Assembly (NCBI RefSeq): GCF_041346945.1
Contig: NZ_CP166850.1
Span: forward strand, 1,860,001-1,924,000
Length of the DNA stretch: 64,000 nucleotides
Direction of reading: 5' to 3'
Source of the DNA: Amycolatopsis sp. cg9
GTDB taxonomy: Bacteria > Actinomycetota > Actinomycetes > Mycobacteriales > Pseudonocardiaceae
Part shown: piece by piece, positions 17,140-26,854 of the stretch
How the letters are laid out: each line of letters opens with the position of its first letter
Position numbering within the stretch: the first letter of the stretch is position 1
Made by a program: the position numbers and the translations under genes
Notes under the pieces: generated by a model
Database searches by the model: none
Seen by the model: only the letters and a program-made list of their open reading frames with translations
Told to the model about the DNA's origin: nothing

Positions 17140-18015
17140 GTGGCTGTGGACGCTGACGTACTGCTCGACTGGTTCTCCACGCGCGGCCGGGACCTGCCGT
17201 GGCGCGAGCCGGACTGCTCGGCGTGGGGCGTGCTGGTCAGCGAAATCATGCTCCAGCAGACCCCGGTCGCCCGCGTGCAGCCGATCTGGCACGAATGGCT
17301 GGCGCGCTGGCCGGTGCCCTCGGCGCTGGCCGCGTCCACGCCGGGCGAGGTCGTCCGCGCCTGGGGCAAGCTCGGCTACCCGCGCCGCGCGCTGCGGCTG
17401 CACGAAGCCGCCGGGGTGATCGCACGCGACCACGGCGACGTCGTCCCGTCCGATGTGGACACCCTGCTCGCGCTGCCCGGCATCGGCGCCTACACCGCGC
17501 GGGCCGTCGCCGCGTTCGCCTACGGGCGGCGGGCGCCCGTCGTCGACACCAACGTGCGGCGGGTCGTCGCGCGGGCCGTGCACGGGGCCGGGGACGCCGG
17601 GCCCGCGTCGAACACCCGGGACATGGCCGACGTCGAAGCGCTGCTGCCGGCCGAGGACGCGCCCGCCGCGAAGTTCTCCGCCGCGATCATGGAGCTCGGC
17701 GCGCTGATCTGCACCGCGCGTTCGCCGCGGTGCGCGGACTGCCCCGTCTACGACGAGTGCGCGTGGCAGCTGGCCGGCCGCCCGGAGTACGCCGGCCCGG
17801 CCAAGCCGGTGCAGAAGTTCGCCGGCACCGACCGGCAGGTCCGCGGGCGGCTGCTGGACGTCCTGCGCGGCAGCGAGGGCCCGGTCGAGAAGGCGAAGCT
17901 GGACCTCGTCTGGCACGACGCCGGGCAGCGCGACCGCTGCCTGGATTCCCTGCTGACGGACGGCCTCCTCGAACAGACCCGCGACGGGCTCTTCGCCCTG
18001 CCGGGTGAACACTGA
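17140..18015 (+). CDS. mutY: A/G-specific adenine glycosylase MutY
   Basis: A 291-residue base-excision repair enzyme that removes adenine mispaired with 8-oxoguanine. The helix-hairpin-helix LPGIGAYTARAV is at about residues 112-123. Catalytic Glu35 is in VSEIMLQQTPV and the conserved Asp136 in VVDTNVRR. The iron-sulphur ligands have the exact C-x6-C-x2-C-x5-C spacing (Cys191, 198, 201, 207). The C-terminal NUDIX-like domain of E. coli MutY (350 residues) is replaced by a shorter winged-helix-like tail. The start is GTG 17140. Confidence 0.92.
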   Translation: MAVDADVLLDWFSTRGRDLPWREPDCSAWGVLVSEIMLQQTPVARVQPIWHEWLARWPVPSALAASTPGEVVRAWGKLGYPRRALRLHEAAGVIARDHGDVVPSDVDTLLALPGIGAYTARAVAAFAYGRRAPVVDTNVRRVVARAVHGAGDAGPASNTRDMADVEALLPAEDAPAAKFSAAIMELGALICTARSPRCADCPVYDECAWQLAGRPEYAGPAKPVQKFAGTDRQVRGRLLDVLRGSEGPVEKAKLDLVWHDAGQRDRCLDSLLTDGLLEQTRDGLFALPGEH

Positions 18016-18023
18016 CGCACTAC

Positions 18024-18037
18024 GACCAAAGTTGGTC
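18024..18037. promoter_or_regulatory. Short perfect palindrome upstream of the amidase gene
   Basis: Arms gaccaa (18024-18029) and ttggtc (18032-18037) are separated by two bases. It lies in the 63-bp gap between mutY and the amidase start, about 41 bp before the ATG, where a repressor or activator could act. The binding protein is not identified. A role as a mutY terminator is unlikely because the stem is short and no T-run follows. Confidence 0.35.
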
Positions 18038-18078
18038 AATAGTTGTCATCGGCGCGATGCGGAGTTACCTTTCTCCCC

Positions 18079-19035
18079 ATGGTCACTGTTGACCGCCGGA
18101 CCCTGCTCAAGGCGGGGGTGACCGCGACCGCGGCCGGCGCACTGGGGATGACGACCACGGGGACGGCCACGGCGGCCGTGCCGACACCGACGATCCACCC
18201 GACGTCCGAGTGGGGCGCCCGGCCCGCCACCGGCACGATCGTGGTGGAGAACCACAAGCCGACGTACATCGTCGTGCACCACACGGTGGACCCGGGCAAC
18301 AACACCGACTACTCGCTGGCGCACGCCCTCCAGATCTCGCGCGACATCCAGAACTTCCACATGGACACGCGCGGCTGGATCGACACCGGCCAGCAGTTCA
18401 CGAACAGCCGCGGCGGGTTCATCACCGAGGGGCGGCACCGCAGCCTCGAAATCCTGCGCGGCGGCACCCAGCACGTGCAGGGCGCGAACGTCGGCAACCA
18501 CAACAGCGAGTGCATCGGCATCGAGAACGAAGGCCTGTACAGCACGGTCGACGTCACGACCGCGCTGTGGAACTCGCTGGTCGGCCTGGTCGCCTACATC
18601 GCGCACCAGTACTCGATCACCCCCGAATTCATCAAGGGCCACCGCGACTTCAACTCGACCGAGTGCTGCGGCCAGGTGCTCTACGACCGGCTGCCGGAGC
18701 TGCGGACGGCGGTGGGCCGCGTCCTCGGCGTCTCGGTCGCGCGCACCGAGGCGGAGTGGCCGCTGCTCAAGCCCGGCGCCACCGGCAAGAAGGTGCAGCT
18801 GGCGCAGCAGTTCCTGCGGTCTTCGGGCTTCGACGTGCCGACCGACGGCGTCTTCGGGCAGTCCACAACGGACGCCGTCGCCGCGCTGGCCGCCCGGGCC
18901 GGGCTCGAGAAGGACACGTGCACCGCGGCGAAGGCGGCCGGCGAAACCGGCTTCCTCGGCGCCGACGTCTGGCCGCTGATCGTCCCTTCCGACCGCTCGA
19001 CCGCGGCCTGGCGGGCGGACCTCGCCCGCACCTGA
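18079..19035 (+). CDS. Tat-exported N-acetylmuramoyl-L-alanine amidase with peptidoglycan-binding domain
   Basis: A 318-residue cell-wall hydrolase from ATG 18079. The N-terminus has a twin-arginine signal (VDRRTLLKAGVTATAAGALG). An amidase_2/PGRP-like zinc domain spans about residues 40-215, with zinc ligands in YIVVHHTVD and GHRDFNSTECCG and an invariant-like GIENEG strand. A C-terminal peptidoglycan-binding helical bundle follows (LLKPGATGKKVQLAQQFL, then DGVFGQST). It cuts the bond between muramic acid and the stem peptide outside the cell. A strong hairpin follows the stop. Confidence 0.88.
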   Translation: MVTVDRRTLLKAGVTATAAGALGMTTTGTATAAVPTPTIHPTSEWGARPATGTIVVENHKPTYIVVHHTVDPGNNTDYSLAHALQISRDIQNFHMDTRGWIDTGQQFTNSRGGFITEGRHRSLEILRGGTQHVQGANVGNHNSECIGIENEGLYSTVDVTTALWNSLVGLVAYIAHQYSITPEFIKGHRDFNSTECCGQVLYDRLPELRTAVGRVLGVSVARTEAEWPLLKPGATGKKVQLAQQFLRSSGFDVPTDGVFGQSTTDAVAALAARAGLEKDTCTAAKAAGETGFLGADVWPLIVPSDRSTAAWRADLART

Positions 19036-19040
19036 TCTCG

Positions 19041-19108
19041 CGCGTGACCAGGCGGTCGGTGCGCCGGGCTCAACGGCGCGCTCGGTGTGCCGTCCGCCTG
19101 GTCACGCG
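19041..19108. terminator. Bidirectional terminator-like nested hairpin
   Basis: Perfect 15-bp arms at 19041-19055 (cgcgtgaccaggcgg) and 19094-19108 enclose a second stem, gcgccg/cggcgc, at 19061-19066 and 19074-19079. It lies between the convergent amidase and alpha/beta-hydrolase genes, so it can end transcription from both sides. Confidence 0.75.
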
Positions 19109-19112
19109 TGGT

Positions 19113-19859
19113 TCACCGGCCAAGGACGTCGCTCAGGAAGGCTTCGACCGCGCCGCGGTAGGTCTCCGGGGCCTCGTCGTGGGGCAGGTGCGCCGAACCC
19201 GGCACCACGAGGTGCTTCGCGCCCGGCACCCGCGCCGCGACGGCGGCCTGCTGGCCGGGCGGCATCGCCGTGTGCTCGCCTTCGACCAGCAGCAGCGGGC
19301 AGCGGATGGCGTCGACGACGTCCCAGTAGTCGCGGCGGCCCCACTCGGCCGCGATGACGTACAGATCCGCCAGGTCGGCGACCAGGTGGTAGCCGTCTTC
19401 GCGCTCCTCGACGCAGTCCGCGAAGTACTCGCCCGCGTCGCCGAAGAACTCGCGGACGTGGTCGAGCGACTTGAACGGCACCGGCCAGCTCTCGAAGTAC
19501 CCGCGCCAGGTCTCGACGGTCCGGCCGCGCTGGTCCGGCGCGAAGTCCTCGGACACGACCGCGCGCACCAGCTCCGGGTGCTTCGCGGCGGTCGCCCACG
19601 CGTGCAGGCCACCCATCGAATGCCCGATGAGCACGGCCGGGCCCGCGTCGAGGGTCCGGAGCGCTTCGGCGACGTCGTCGACGAAGCGCTCGGTCGTCCA
19701 GGGGCCGACGCGCGGGGCGCTGCCGTGGCCGCGCGCGTCGAGGCCGTACACCGCGCCGTAGGGCCGGAGCCACTCCGCGACCCGCCGCCACGTCCGCGCG
19801 CGGCCCATCAGTCCGTGGAGCAGAACGATCGGCACGCCGGTGCCGCCGAAACAGAGCAC
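19113..19859 (-). CDS. Alpha/beta-hydrolase fold protein
   Basis: A roughly 248-residue protein. GTG 19859 is chosen as start because aggtgg lies a few bases upstream; a TTG at 19877 is the alternative. The oxyanion strand VPIVLLHGLMG is followed by the nucleophile elbow LIGHSMGG (Ser at about residue 90). Asp/Glu in LLLVEGEHT and the catalytic His in PGSAHLPHDEAP complete the triad. Substrate unknown; the family includes esterases, haloperoxidase-like enzymes and C-C hydrolases. In M. tuberculosis a hydrolase also sits between mutY and mhuD, so this is probably the positional counterpart. Confidence 0.82.
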   Translation of the reverse strand: MLCFGGTGVPIVLLHGLMGRARTWRRVAEWLRPYGAVYGLDARGHGSAPRVGPWTTERFVDDVAEALRTLDAGPAVLIGHSMGGLHAWATAAKHPELVRAVVSEDFAPDQRGRTVETWRGYFESWPVPFKSLDHVREFFGDAGEYFADCVEEREDGYHLVADLADLYVIAAEWGRRDYWDVVDAIRCPLLLVEGEHTAMPPGQQAAVAARVPGAKHLVVPGSAHLPHDEAPETYRGAVEAFLSDVLGR

Positions 19860-19933
19860 GCGGCCACCTAACCACAAAACCGCAGGTGCGGAACGTGACC
19901 AAGTGATCGCTTTCCATCACCTATGGTGGTCGT

Positions 19934-21325
19934 ATGCGCCGCCGACTCGCCGCCCTTGCCGTCTGCGCCGCGGTGGTCGTCGCCGCGGCGTGCAGCGGCG
20001 ACGCCGTCTCCGGCGTGCCCCAGCCGCCGCCCATGCACCCGTTCCCGGGCGCGGCCGGCGCCGGTGATCCGTATTACCCGGAGGACGGCAACGGCGGCTA
20101 CGACGCCCTCGGCTACCAGGTGGGCGTCACCTACGACCCGCCGAGCGGCCACCTCGACGGCGACACGACGGTCACCGCGAAGGCCACCCAGGACCTCAGC
20201 CGGTTCGACCTCGACCTGCGCGGGCTGGACGTGCGCGGCGTCGACGTCGACGGGCAGCCGGCGCGCTTCGGCCGGGAAAAGGCGCACGAACTGGTCATCA
20301 CGCCGGCGGCGCCGATCCGCGCCGGGACGACGTTCCGCACCCGCGTCCGCTACGGCGGCGACCCGGCGAAGACCCCGCACGAAGGCGGCAGCGAGAACGG
20401 CTGGCAGCACTCGGCCGACGGCGGCGCGTTCATGGTCGGCGAGCCGCACTCGGCCGCGTTCTGGTACCCGGTGAACGAAACCCCGCGCGACAAGGCCACC
20501 TTCACGCTCACCGCGCACGTCCCGGCCGGGTGGACGGTGCTTTCGAACGGCCGCGAAGGCCCGCCGGGCACCTGGACCGAGCCGAACCCGGTGGCGAGCT
20601 ACCTGACGACGATCGCGATCGGCAAGTTCAGCGTCGACAAGTCGACACTGCCGGACGGCACCCCGGTGGTTTCGGCGTACGCGCCGGGCGCCGAGGGCCA
20701 CCGCGCGATCGGCGACCGCCTCCCGGAGGTGCTCGGCTTCCTGAGCGCCAAGTTCGGCCCGTACCCGCAGTCGGCGGCCGGCGGCATCTTCCTGAACGAA
20801 GACGTCCACTTCTCCCTGGAGACGCAGACCCGCCCGACGTACGCGAAGTGGGCCGACCTGCCGACGCTGGTGCACGAGAACGCCCACGAGTGGTTCGGCG
20901 ACTCGGTGTCGCTGCGCGATTGGTCCGACATCTGCCTGAACGAGTGCTTCGCGTCGTACGCGCAGTGGCTGTGGGCCGAGCGCGAAGGCCAGAGCCTGGA
21001 CGACCGCTACCGCGCGGCGATCGAAATCACGCGCGGCAGCACGGACTTCTGGGGGCAGAAGCTCGTCGGGATGGGCCAGGGCCACGAGTTCGAGGGTGTC
21101 TACAACAAGGGAATCCTGGCCCTGCACGCCCTGCGCCGCGAAATCGGCGACCCGGCGTTCGACCGGTTGCTGAAGGAATGGCCGTCCCGCTACCGCCACG
21201 CGAACGCGACTTGGGCGGACTTCGAGGCGATGGCGACTCAGATCAGCGGCAAGAACTTGAAGCAGTTCTTCGACGCGTGGTTCCGCGGCACGACGCTTCC
21301 CGCGGACGCCGACCTCTTCCCGGGC

Positions 21326-21340
<15 letters not shown>
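19934..21340 (+). CDS. Secreted M1-family metallopeptidase (lipoprotein), paralogue A
   Basis: A 468-residue zinc aminopeptidase-like protein. The signal sequence ends in a lipobox with Cys20 (VVAAACSG), so it is probably anchored outside the membrane. An N-terminal beta-saddle domain precedes the catalytic helix HENAHEWFGDS (first zinc His at residue 314), with the third ligand Glu in [13 protein letters not shown]. The C-terminal helical arm of full-length aminopeptidase N is missing, as in short actinobacterial members. A second copy lies at 30170. The 3' end overlaps the convergent ATPase gene by 15 bases. Confidence 0.88.
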
Positions 21341-22711
<1,371 letters not shown>

Positions 22712-22762
22712 GGCTTTCACAGTGGCACGGATCACAGGACGCGGCCAACTAGGCTGTCACCC

Positions 22763-23074
22763 ATGATTGTCGTGAAGATCAACGCGATCGAGGTCCCCGA
22801 AGGCGCCGGCCCCGAGCTGGAGAAGCGCTTCGCCGCCCGCATGCACGCGGTCGACCAGCAGCCCGGGTTCCTCGGGTTCGAGCTGCTGCGCCCGGTTTCC
22901 GGCGAGACGCGCTACTTCGTGTACACGAAGTGGGAGACCGAAGAGGCCTACCAGGCGTGGGCGAAGGGCGGCCCGGCCGCGGCGGCGCACTCGGGCGAGC
23001 GCGCCAAGCCCGTCTCCACCGGCGCGAACCTGCTGGAATTCGAGGTCGTCCTCGGCTCGAAGCCGGGTGAGTGA
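22763..23074 (+). CDS. mhuD: Haem-degrading monooxygenase, MhuD-like
   Basis: A 103-residue antibiotic-biosynthesis-monooxygenase-fold protein very close to M. tuberculosis MhuD (Rv3592), recognised from VVKINAIEVP, GAGPELEKRFA, PGFLGFELLRPV and LLEFEVVL. The catalytic residues of MhuD are kept: Asn7, Trp66 and the haem-ligand His at 76 (one residue later than MhuD His75 because of a single insertion). MhuD opens haem to mycobilin and releases iron. The last eight bases overlap the sirtuin gene, so the two are translationally coupled. No iron box is evident in the 51 bp upstream. Confidence 0.87.
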   Translation: MIVVKINAIEVPEGAGPELEKRFAARMHAVDQQPGFLGFELLRPVSGETRYFVYTKWETEEAYQAWAKGGPAAAAHSGERAKPVSTGANLLEFEVVLGSKPGE

Positions 23075-23861
23075 GCTCGCTCGCGCGGCGGAGCTGCTCG
23101 ACGGCGCCGGCGCACTCCTGATCTGCGCCGGCGCCGGCATGGGCGTCGACTCCGGCCTCCCGGACTTCCGCGGTGGCGAGGGCTTTTGGCGCGCGTACCC
23201 GCCGTACGCCCGGCTCGGGCTGCGGTTCGAGGAGCTCGCCGACCCGCGGCACTTCGCCGAAGACCCCGAGCTGGCTTGGGGGTTCTACGGGCACCGGCTG
23301 TCGCTGTACCGGAAAACCGTGCCGCACGACGGGTTCCGGCTGCTGCTCGGCCTCGCCCCGCCCGGCGGCACCCGCGTCTTCACCTCCAATGTGGACGGAC
23401 AGTTCCAGGCGGCGGGCTTCGAGCACGTCGCCGAGGCGCACGGCTCGATCCACCACCTGCAGTGCCTGTCCGGCTGCACCACGGAGATCTGGCCCGCCGA
23501 CGTCGAAGTCGCACTGGACGAAGACACCATGCGCGCGGTGCCACCACTGCCGTCGTGCCCCCGCTGCGGCGGGCTGGCCCGGCCGAACATCCTGATGTTC
23601 GGCGACCACGACTGGGTCCCGCACCGCAGCCAGGCCCAGCTCGACGAGCTGACGGCGTGGCGCCGGACGGCCCGCGACCTCGTGGTGGTGGAACTGGGCG
23701 CGGGCCAGGCGGTCCCGACGGTCCGCCGCTACAGCGAACTGGCCAGCGCGGCGACCGGCGCGTTGATCCGGATCAACCCGCGCGAACCGGAGATCCGCCA
23801 CAACCGCGGCGTCTCCATCCCGGCCGGCGCGCTGGAAACGCTGACCGCGCTCCTCGCCTAG
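23067..23861 (+). CDS. Sir2-family NAD-dependent protein deacylase, divergent
   Basis: A 264-residue sirtuin. The NAD-binding segment GAGMGVDSGLPDFRG is at about residues 20-34. The usual Q-N-I-D motif appears as TSNVDGQF. The catalytic His is in AEAHGSIH, and the zinc site is built from CLSGC (spacing one residue longer than usual) and CPRC. Sirtuins remove acyl groups from lysine using NAD. The altered NID motif and zinc spacing place it in a divergent bacterial subgroup. GTG 23067 overlaps mhuD by eight bases; the stop overlaps the convergent gene inside ctag. Confidence 0.85.
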   Translation: MSELARAAELLDGAGALLICAGAGMGVDSGLPDFRGGEGFWRAYPPYARLGLRFEELADPRHFAEDPELAWGFYGHRLSLYRKTVPHDGFRLLLGLAPPGGTRVFTSNVDGQFQAAGFEHVAEAHGSIHHLQCLSGCTTEIWPADVEVALDEDTMRAVPPLPSCPRCGGLARPNILMFGDHDWVPHRSQAQLDELTAWRRTARDLVVVELGAGQAVPTVRRYSELASAATGALIRINPREPEIRHNRGVSIPAGALETLTALLA

Positions 23862-24817
23862 GGCAAGCGGACCTCGGCGAACACCGCCCGGTGGTCGCTG
23901 CCCGGGACGTCGAACACCCGGTAGTCCAGCACCGCCGCGCGGTTGTCGACGACGACGTGGTCGATCGTCACCACCGGCAGGGACGACGGCCACGTCGGGG
24001 CCAGGCCCGAGCCGCGCTCCTCGGCCGCGTCGTTGTAGCCGCGGGACAGCACGGTGCGGAAGGCCGCGTGGTCCAGCGTCGCGTTGAAGTCGCCCGCCAG
24101 GATGCGCAGGCCGTGCTCGCCCGCCGCGCGCGAAAGGTCCTTCATCTCGCGCTCCCACTGCGGGGTGTCGACGTCCGGGGAGATCGGGTGGACGGCGACG
24201 ATCTCCGCCACCACGCCGTCGCCGAGGTCGGCCTGCGCGCCCGGCTGCTTGGCCGCCGAATCGCCGGTCAGGTTGACCTCCTTCAGCGGGAAGCGCGACA
24301 CGATCCCCGAGCCGAACGCGCCCGGTGCCGGGTGCAGCACCCGGTGCGGCAGGAGCTGGAACAGCCCGGCCGCGGTCAGCCCGTCGACCACCCGGGGCGT
24401 CAGCTCGACCAGGTTCAGCACGTCGATCCGCTGCTCGCGCACCAGGTCGACGACGGCCTTCGGGTCCGCCTGGCCGTAGAGCAGGTTCGACGAGAGCACG
24501 CGCAGCGTCTTGCCGTGCACCTCGCGCTGCTCGCTCGCCGACACGCGCGGGACCACGAGGACGGCCAGCGCGATCGACAGCGCCAGCGCGATCCCGCCGA
24601 CCCACCAGCGCCGGCAGGCCAGCGCCAGGCCGCCGGCGAGCAGGCCCGCGACCGCCGCGTACGGCGTCAGCGACAGCGCGATCAGCGTGTACCAGTCGCC
24701 GTCGAAGCCGATCAGGCGCAGCGCCGCCAGCCCGGCCAGTGGCACGACCGGTACCACCAGCAGGGCCGTGACCAGCGGGTTCTTCCGCCGCGACCGCGTC
24801 TCTTCCGCAACCACCAT
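23858..24817 (-). CDS. Endonuclease/exonuclease/phosphatase-family membrane protein
   Basis: A 319-residue protein from ATG 24817. Three N-terminal helices (PLVTALLVVPVVPLAGLAAL, LSLTPYAAVAGLLAGGLALA, VGGIALALSIALAVLVV) anchor an EEP-fold domain facing outward. Its metal and catalytic residues are visible as LSSNLLYG, LNLVELTP, ILAGDFNA and, at the C-terminus, TIDHVVV and GSDHRAV. This three-TM plus EEP arrangement is common in actinobacteria and is not a DNase in known roles; lipid or phosphodiester hydrolysis is possible. Substrate unknown. Confidence 0.83.
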   Translation of the reverse strand: MVVAEETRSRRKNPLVTALLVVPVVPLAGLAALRLIGFDGDWYTLIALSLTPYAAVAGLLAGGLALACRRWWVGGIALALSIALAVLVVPRVSASEQREVHGKTLRVLSSNLLYGQADPKAVVDLVREQRIDVLNLVELTPRVVDGLTAAGLFQLLPHRVLHPAPGAFGSGIVSRFPLKEVNLTGDSAAKQPGAQADLGDGVVAEIVAVHPISPDVDTPQWEREMKDLSRAAGEHGLRILAGDFNATLDHAAFRTVLSRGYNDAAEERGSGLAPTWPSSLPVVTIDHVVVDNRAAVLDYRVFDVPGSDHRAVFAEVRLP

Positions 24818-24982
24818 GCCGCCGAGTATGCCGAGGCCCGCCGCCGGCGGCTCGGGTACCGGCAACTCCTCCACAAGATCTCCACCAGCGGCTGCCAGCG
24901 GCTGCCAGCGCGCTGTGCGCGGGCTACCAGCGCCGGCGTCCACAGTGAAGCTCGAACCCGCGACGAGCGAAGGAGGACGCCC

Positions 24983-25966
24983 ATGTCGCACGCGATCCAG
25001 GCCGAGGGCCTGGTCAAACACTTCGGGGAAACCAAGGCGCTGGACGGGGTGGACCTCGAAGTCCCGTTCGGCCAGGTGGTCGGGGTGCTCGGGCCGAACG
25101 GCGCGGGCAAGACGACCGCCGTCCGGATCCTGGCGACCCTGATGAAACCCGACGACGGGAGAGCCACCGTCGGCGGCTACGACGTCGTCAAGGACCCGGT
25201 CCGGGTCCGCAGCCTGATCGGGCTGACCGGCCAGTACGCGTCGGTCGACGAGGACTTGAACGGGACCGAGAACCTGGTCCTCATCGGACGGCTCTACGGG
25301 ATGCCCCGCGCGCACGCCAAGAAGCGCGCCGCCGAGCTGATCGAGCGGTTCGAGCTGACCAAGGCGGCCAAGCGGCCGATCCGGACGTACTCGGGCGGCA
25401 TGCGGCGGCGGCTCGACCTGGCCGCCAGCCTCGTCGGCGGCCCGGAGGTGCTCTACCTCGACGAGCCGACCACCGGGCTCGACCCGCACGCCCGCAACGA
25501 GGTCTGGGACGTCGTCCGCGGGCTCGTCGCCGAGGGTGCGACGGTGCTGCTGACCACGCAGTACCTCGAAGAAGCCGACCAGCTGGCCGACAAGATCACC
25601 GTGTTCGACCACGGCCGCGTCGTCGCCGACGGCCGCGCCGACGAGCTGAAGCGCCGCGTCGGCGGCCAGACGCTGCAGGTGCGCCCGACGCAACTGTCCG
25701 ACATGGACGCCGTCGACCGGATCCTCGGCGACCTCAGCGGGGTCCGCCCGACCCGCGACAGCGGGACCGGGCTGCTCACCGCCCCGGTCAACGACCCGGT
25801 GCTGCTGTCCACCTTGGTCCGCAAGCTGGACGAAGCCGGGATCACCGCCGACGAGCTGGCGCTGCGGCTGCCCAGCCTCGACGAGGTGTTCCTCGCCCTC
25901 ACCGGGCACCCCGCCGAAGCGTCCACCGAGGACACCACCCGCGACCTCGAAGGGAGCCTGGCATGA
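24983..25966 (+). CDS. DrrA-type ABC exporter ATPase
   Basis: A 327-residue ABC ATPase from ATG 24983 with aaggagga upstream. Walker A GPNGAGKTT is near residue 39, the Q-loop in TGQYASVDEDLNGTENL, signature YSGGMRRRLDLAASL, Walker B VLYLDEPTTGLDP and switch TTQYLEEAD (Gln replaces His, as in DrrA proteins). The C-terminal 90 residues are the DrrA-type regulatory extension. With the permease that follows (ATGA overlap) it forms a drug or lipid exporter of the daunorubicin-resistance type. The exported substrate is unknown. Confidence 0.9.
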   Translation: MSHAIQAEGLVKHFGETKALDGVDLEVPFGQVVGVLGPNGAGKTTAVRILATLMKPDDGRATVGGYDVVKDPVRVRSLIGLTGQYASVDEDLNGTENLVLIGRLYGMPRAHAKKRAAELIERFELTKAAKRPIRTYSGGMRRRLDLAASLVGGPEVLYLDEPTTGLDPHARNEVWDVVRGLVAEGATVLLTTQYLEEADQLADKITVFDHGRVVADGRADELKRRVGGQTLQVRPTQLSDMDAVDRILGDLSGVRPTRDSGTGLLTAPVNDPVLLSTLVRKLDEAGITADELALRLPSLDEVFLALTGHPAEASTEDTTRDLEGSLA

Positions 25967-26769
25967 CGACGCTGGCGCTCGACCGCCCGGCCCCGCCGCG
26001 GCACATCAGCCCCGTCAAGGGCCTCCAGCACTCGCTTTCGCTGGCCTGGCGCGGCATCCTGAAGATCCGCAAGAACCCCGAACAGCTCGCCGACGTGACG
26101 CTGATGCCGATCGTCTTCCTGGTGGTGTTCGTCTACCTGTTCGGCGGTGCGCTGTCCGGCTCGACCGACGCCTACCTGCAGATGGTCGTGCCCGGCGTCA
26201 TCGTGATGAACATCCTGCAGGCGTGCCTGACGGTGGGGACGAACCTCAACACCGACGTCAGCAAGGGCGTGTTCGACCGGTTCCGCAGCATGCCGATCGC
26301 GCGGTCGGCACCCTTGATCGGCGCCGTGCTGGCCGACGTCGTGCGCTACCTGGTCTGCCTGGTGGTGCTGATGGTCGTGGCGACGCTGATGGGCTACCGG
26401 ATCGCGACCAGCCCCGGCGAGTTCGCCGTGGCCATCCTGCTCGCGCTGGCGTTCGGCCTCTGCTTCTGCTGGGGCTCGGTGTTCGTCGGCATGCTGATGA
26501 AGACGCCCGGCTCGGCGCAGGCGCTGATGTTCGTCTTCATCATGCCGCTGACGTTCGGCAGCAACGTGTTCGTGCAGACGTCCACCATGCCGGGCTGGCT
26601 GCGGGCGTGGGCCGACATCAGCCCGGTCAGCCTGATGGCGAACGCGCTGCGCGGCCTGATGAACGGCGGCGCCGTCGCCGGGCCGCTGGCGGGCGCGCTG
26701 GCCTGGATGGCCGGTGCGGTCGTGGTGTTCTTCCCGCTGGCCACGTGGGCCTACCGCCGGCGGGTGTGA
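25963..26769 (+). CDS. DrrB-type ABC-2 permease
   Basis: A 268-residue membrane protein with six hydrophobic helices, overlapping the ATPase gene by ATGA. The N-terminal cytosolic segment (LAWRGILKIRKNPEQLADV) is the typical coupling region of ABC-2 permeases. The later block FGSNVFVQTSTMPGWL matches the family motif. It supplies the membrane half of the exporter. A long perfect inverted repeat 40 bp after its stop probably ends the operon. Confidence 0.88.
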   Translation: MTTLALDRPAPPRHISPVKGLQHSLSLAWRGILKIRKNPEQLADVTLMPIVFLVVFVYLFGGALSGSTDAYLQMVVPGVIVMNILQACLTVGTNLNTDVSKGVFDRFRSMPIARSAPLIGAVLADVVRYLVCLVVLMVVATLMGYRIATSPGEFAVAILLALAFGLCFCWGSVFVGMLMKTPGSAQALMFVFIMPLTFGSNVFVQTSTMPGWLRAWADISPVSLMANALRGLMNGGAVAGPLAGALAWMAGAVVVFFPLATWAYRRRV

Positions 26770-26806
26770 GGGCGCGGAGACACGGGGGTGTTCCGCACCA
26801 GGGGAA

Positions 26807-26854
26807 GGTCGTGAGTGAGAAACAGTGTTGGAACACTGTTTCTCACTCACGACC
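26807..26854. terminator. Perfect 23-bp inverted repeat, bidirectional terminator-like
   Basis: The left arm (26807-26829) begins ggtcgtgagtgagaaacag, and the right arm (26832-26854) is its exact reverse complement after a two-base centre. It lies between convergent genes, and the stop codon of the minus-strand regulator gene (26843-26845) falls inside the right arm. Confidence 0.75.

Noticed and set aside
24881..24915. Repeated cggctgccag words before the exporter operon
   Set aside because: Two or three short direct copies only; too small to treat as a repeat element.
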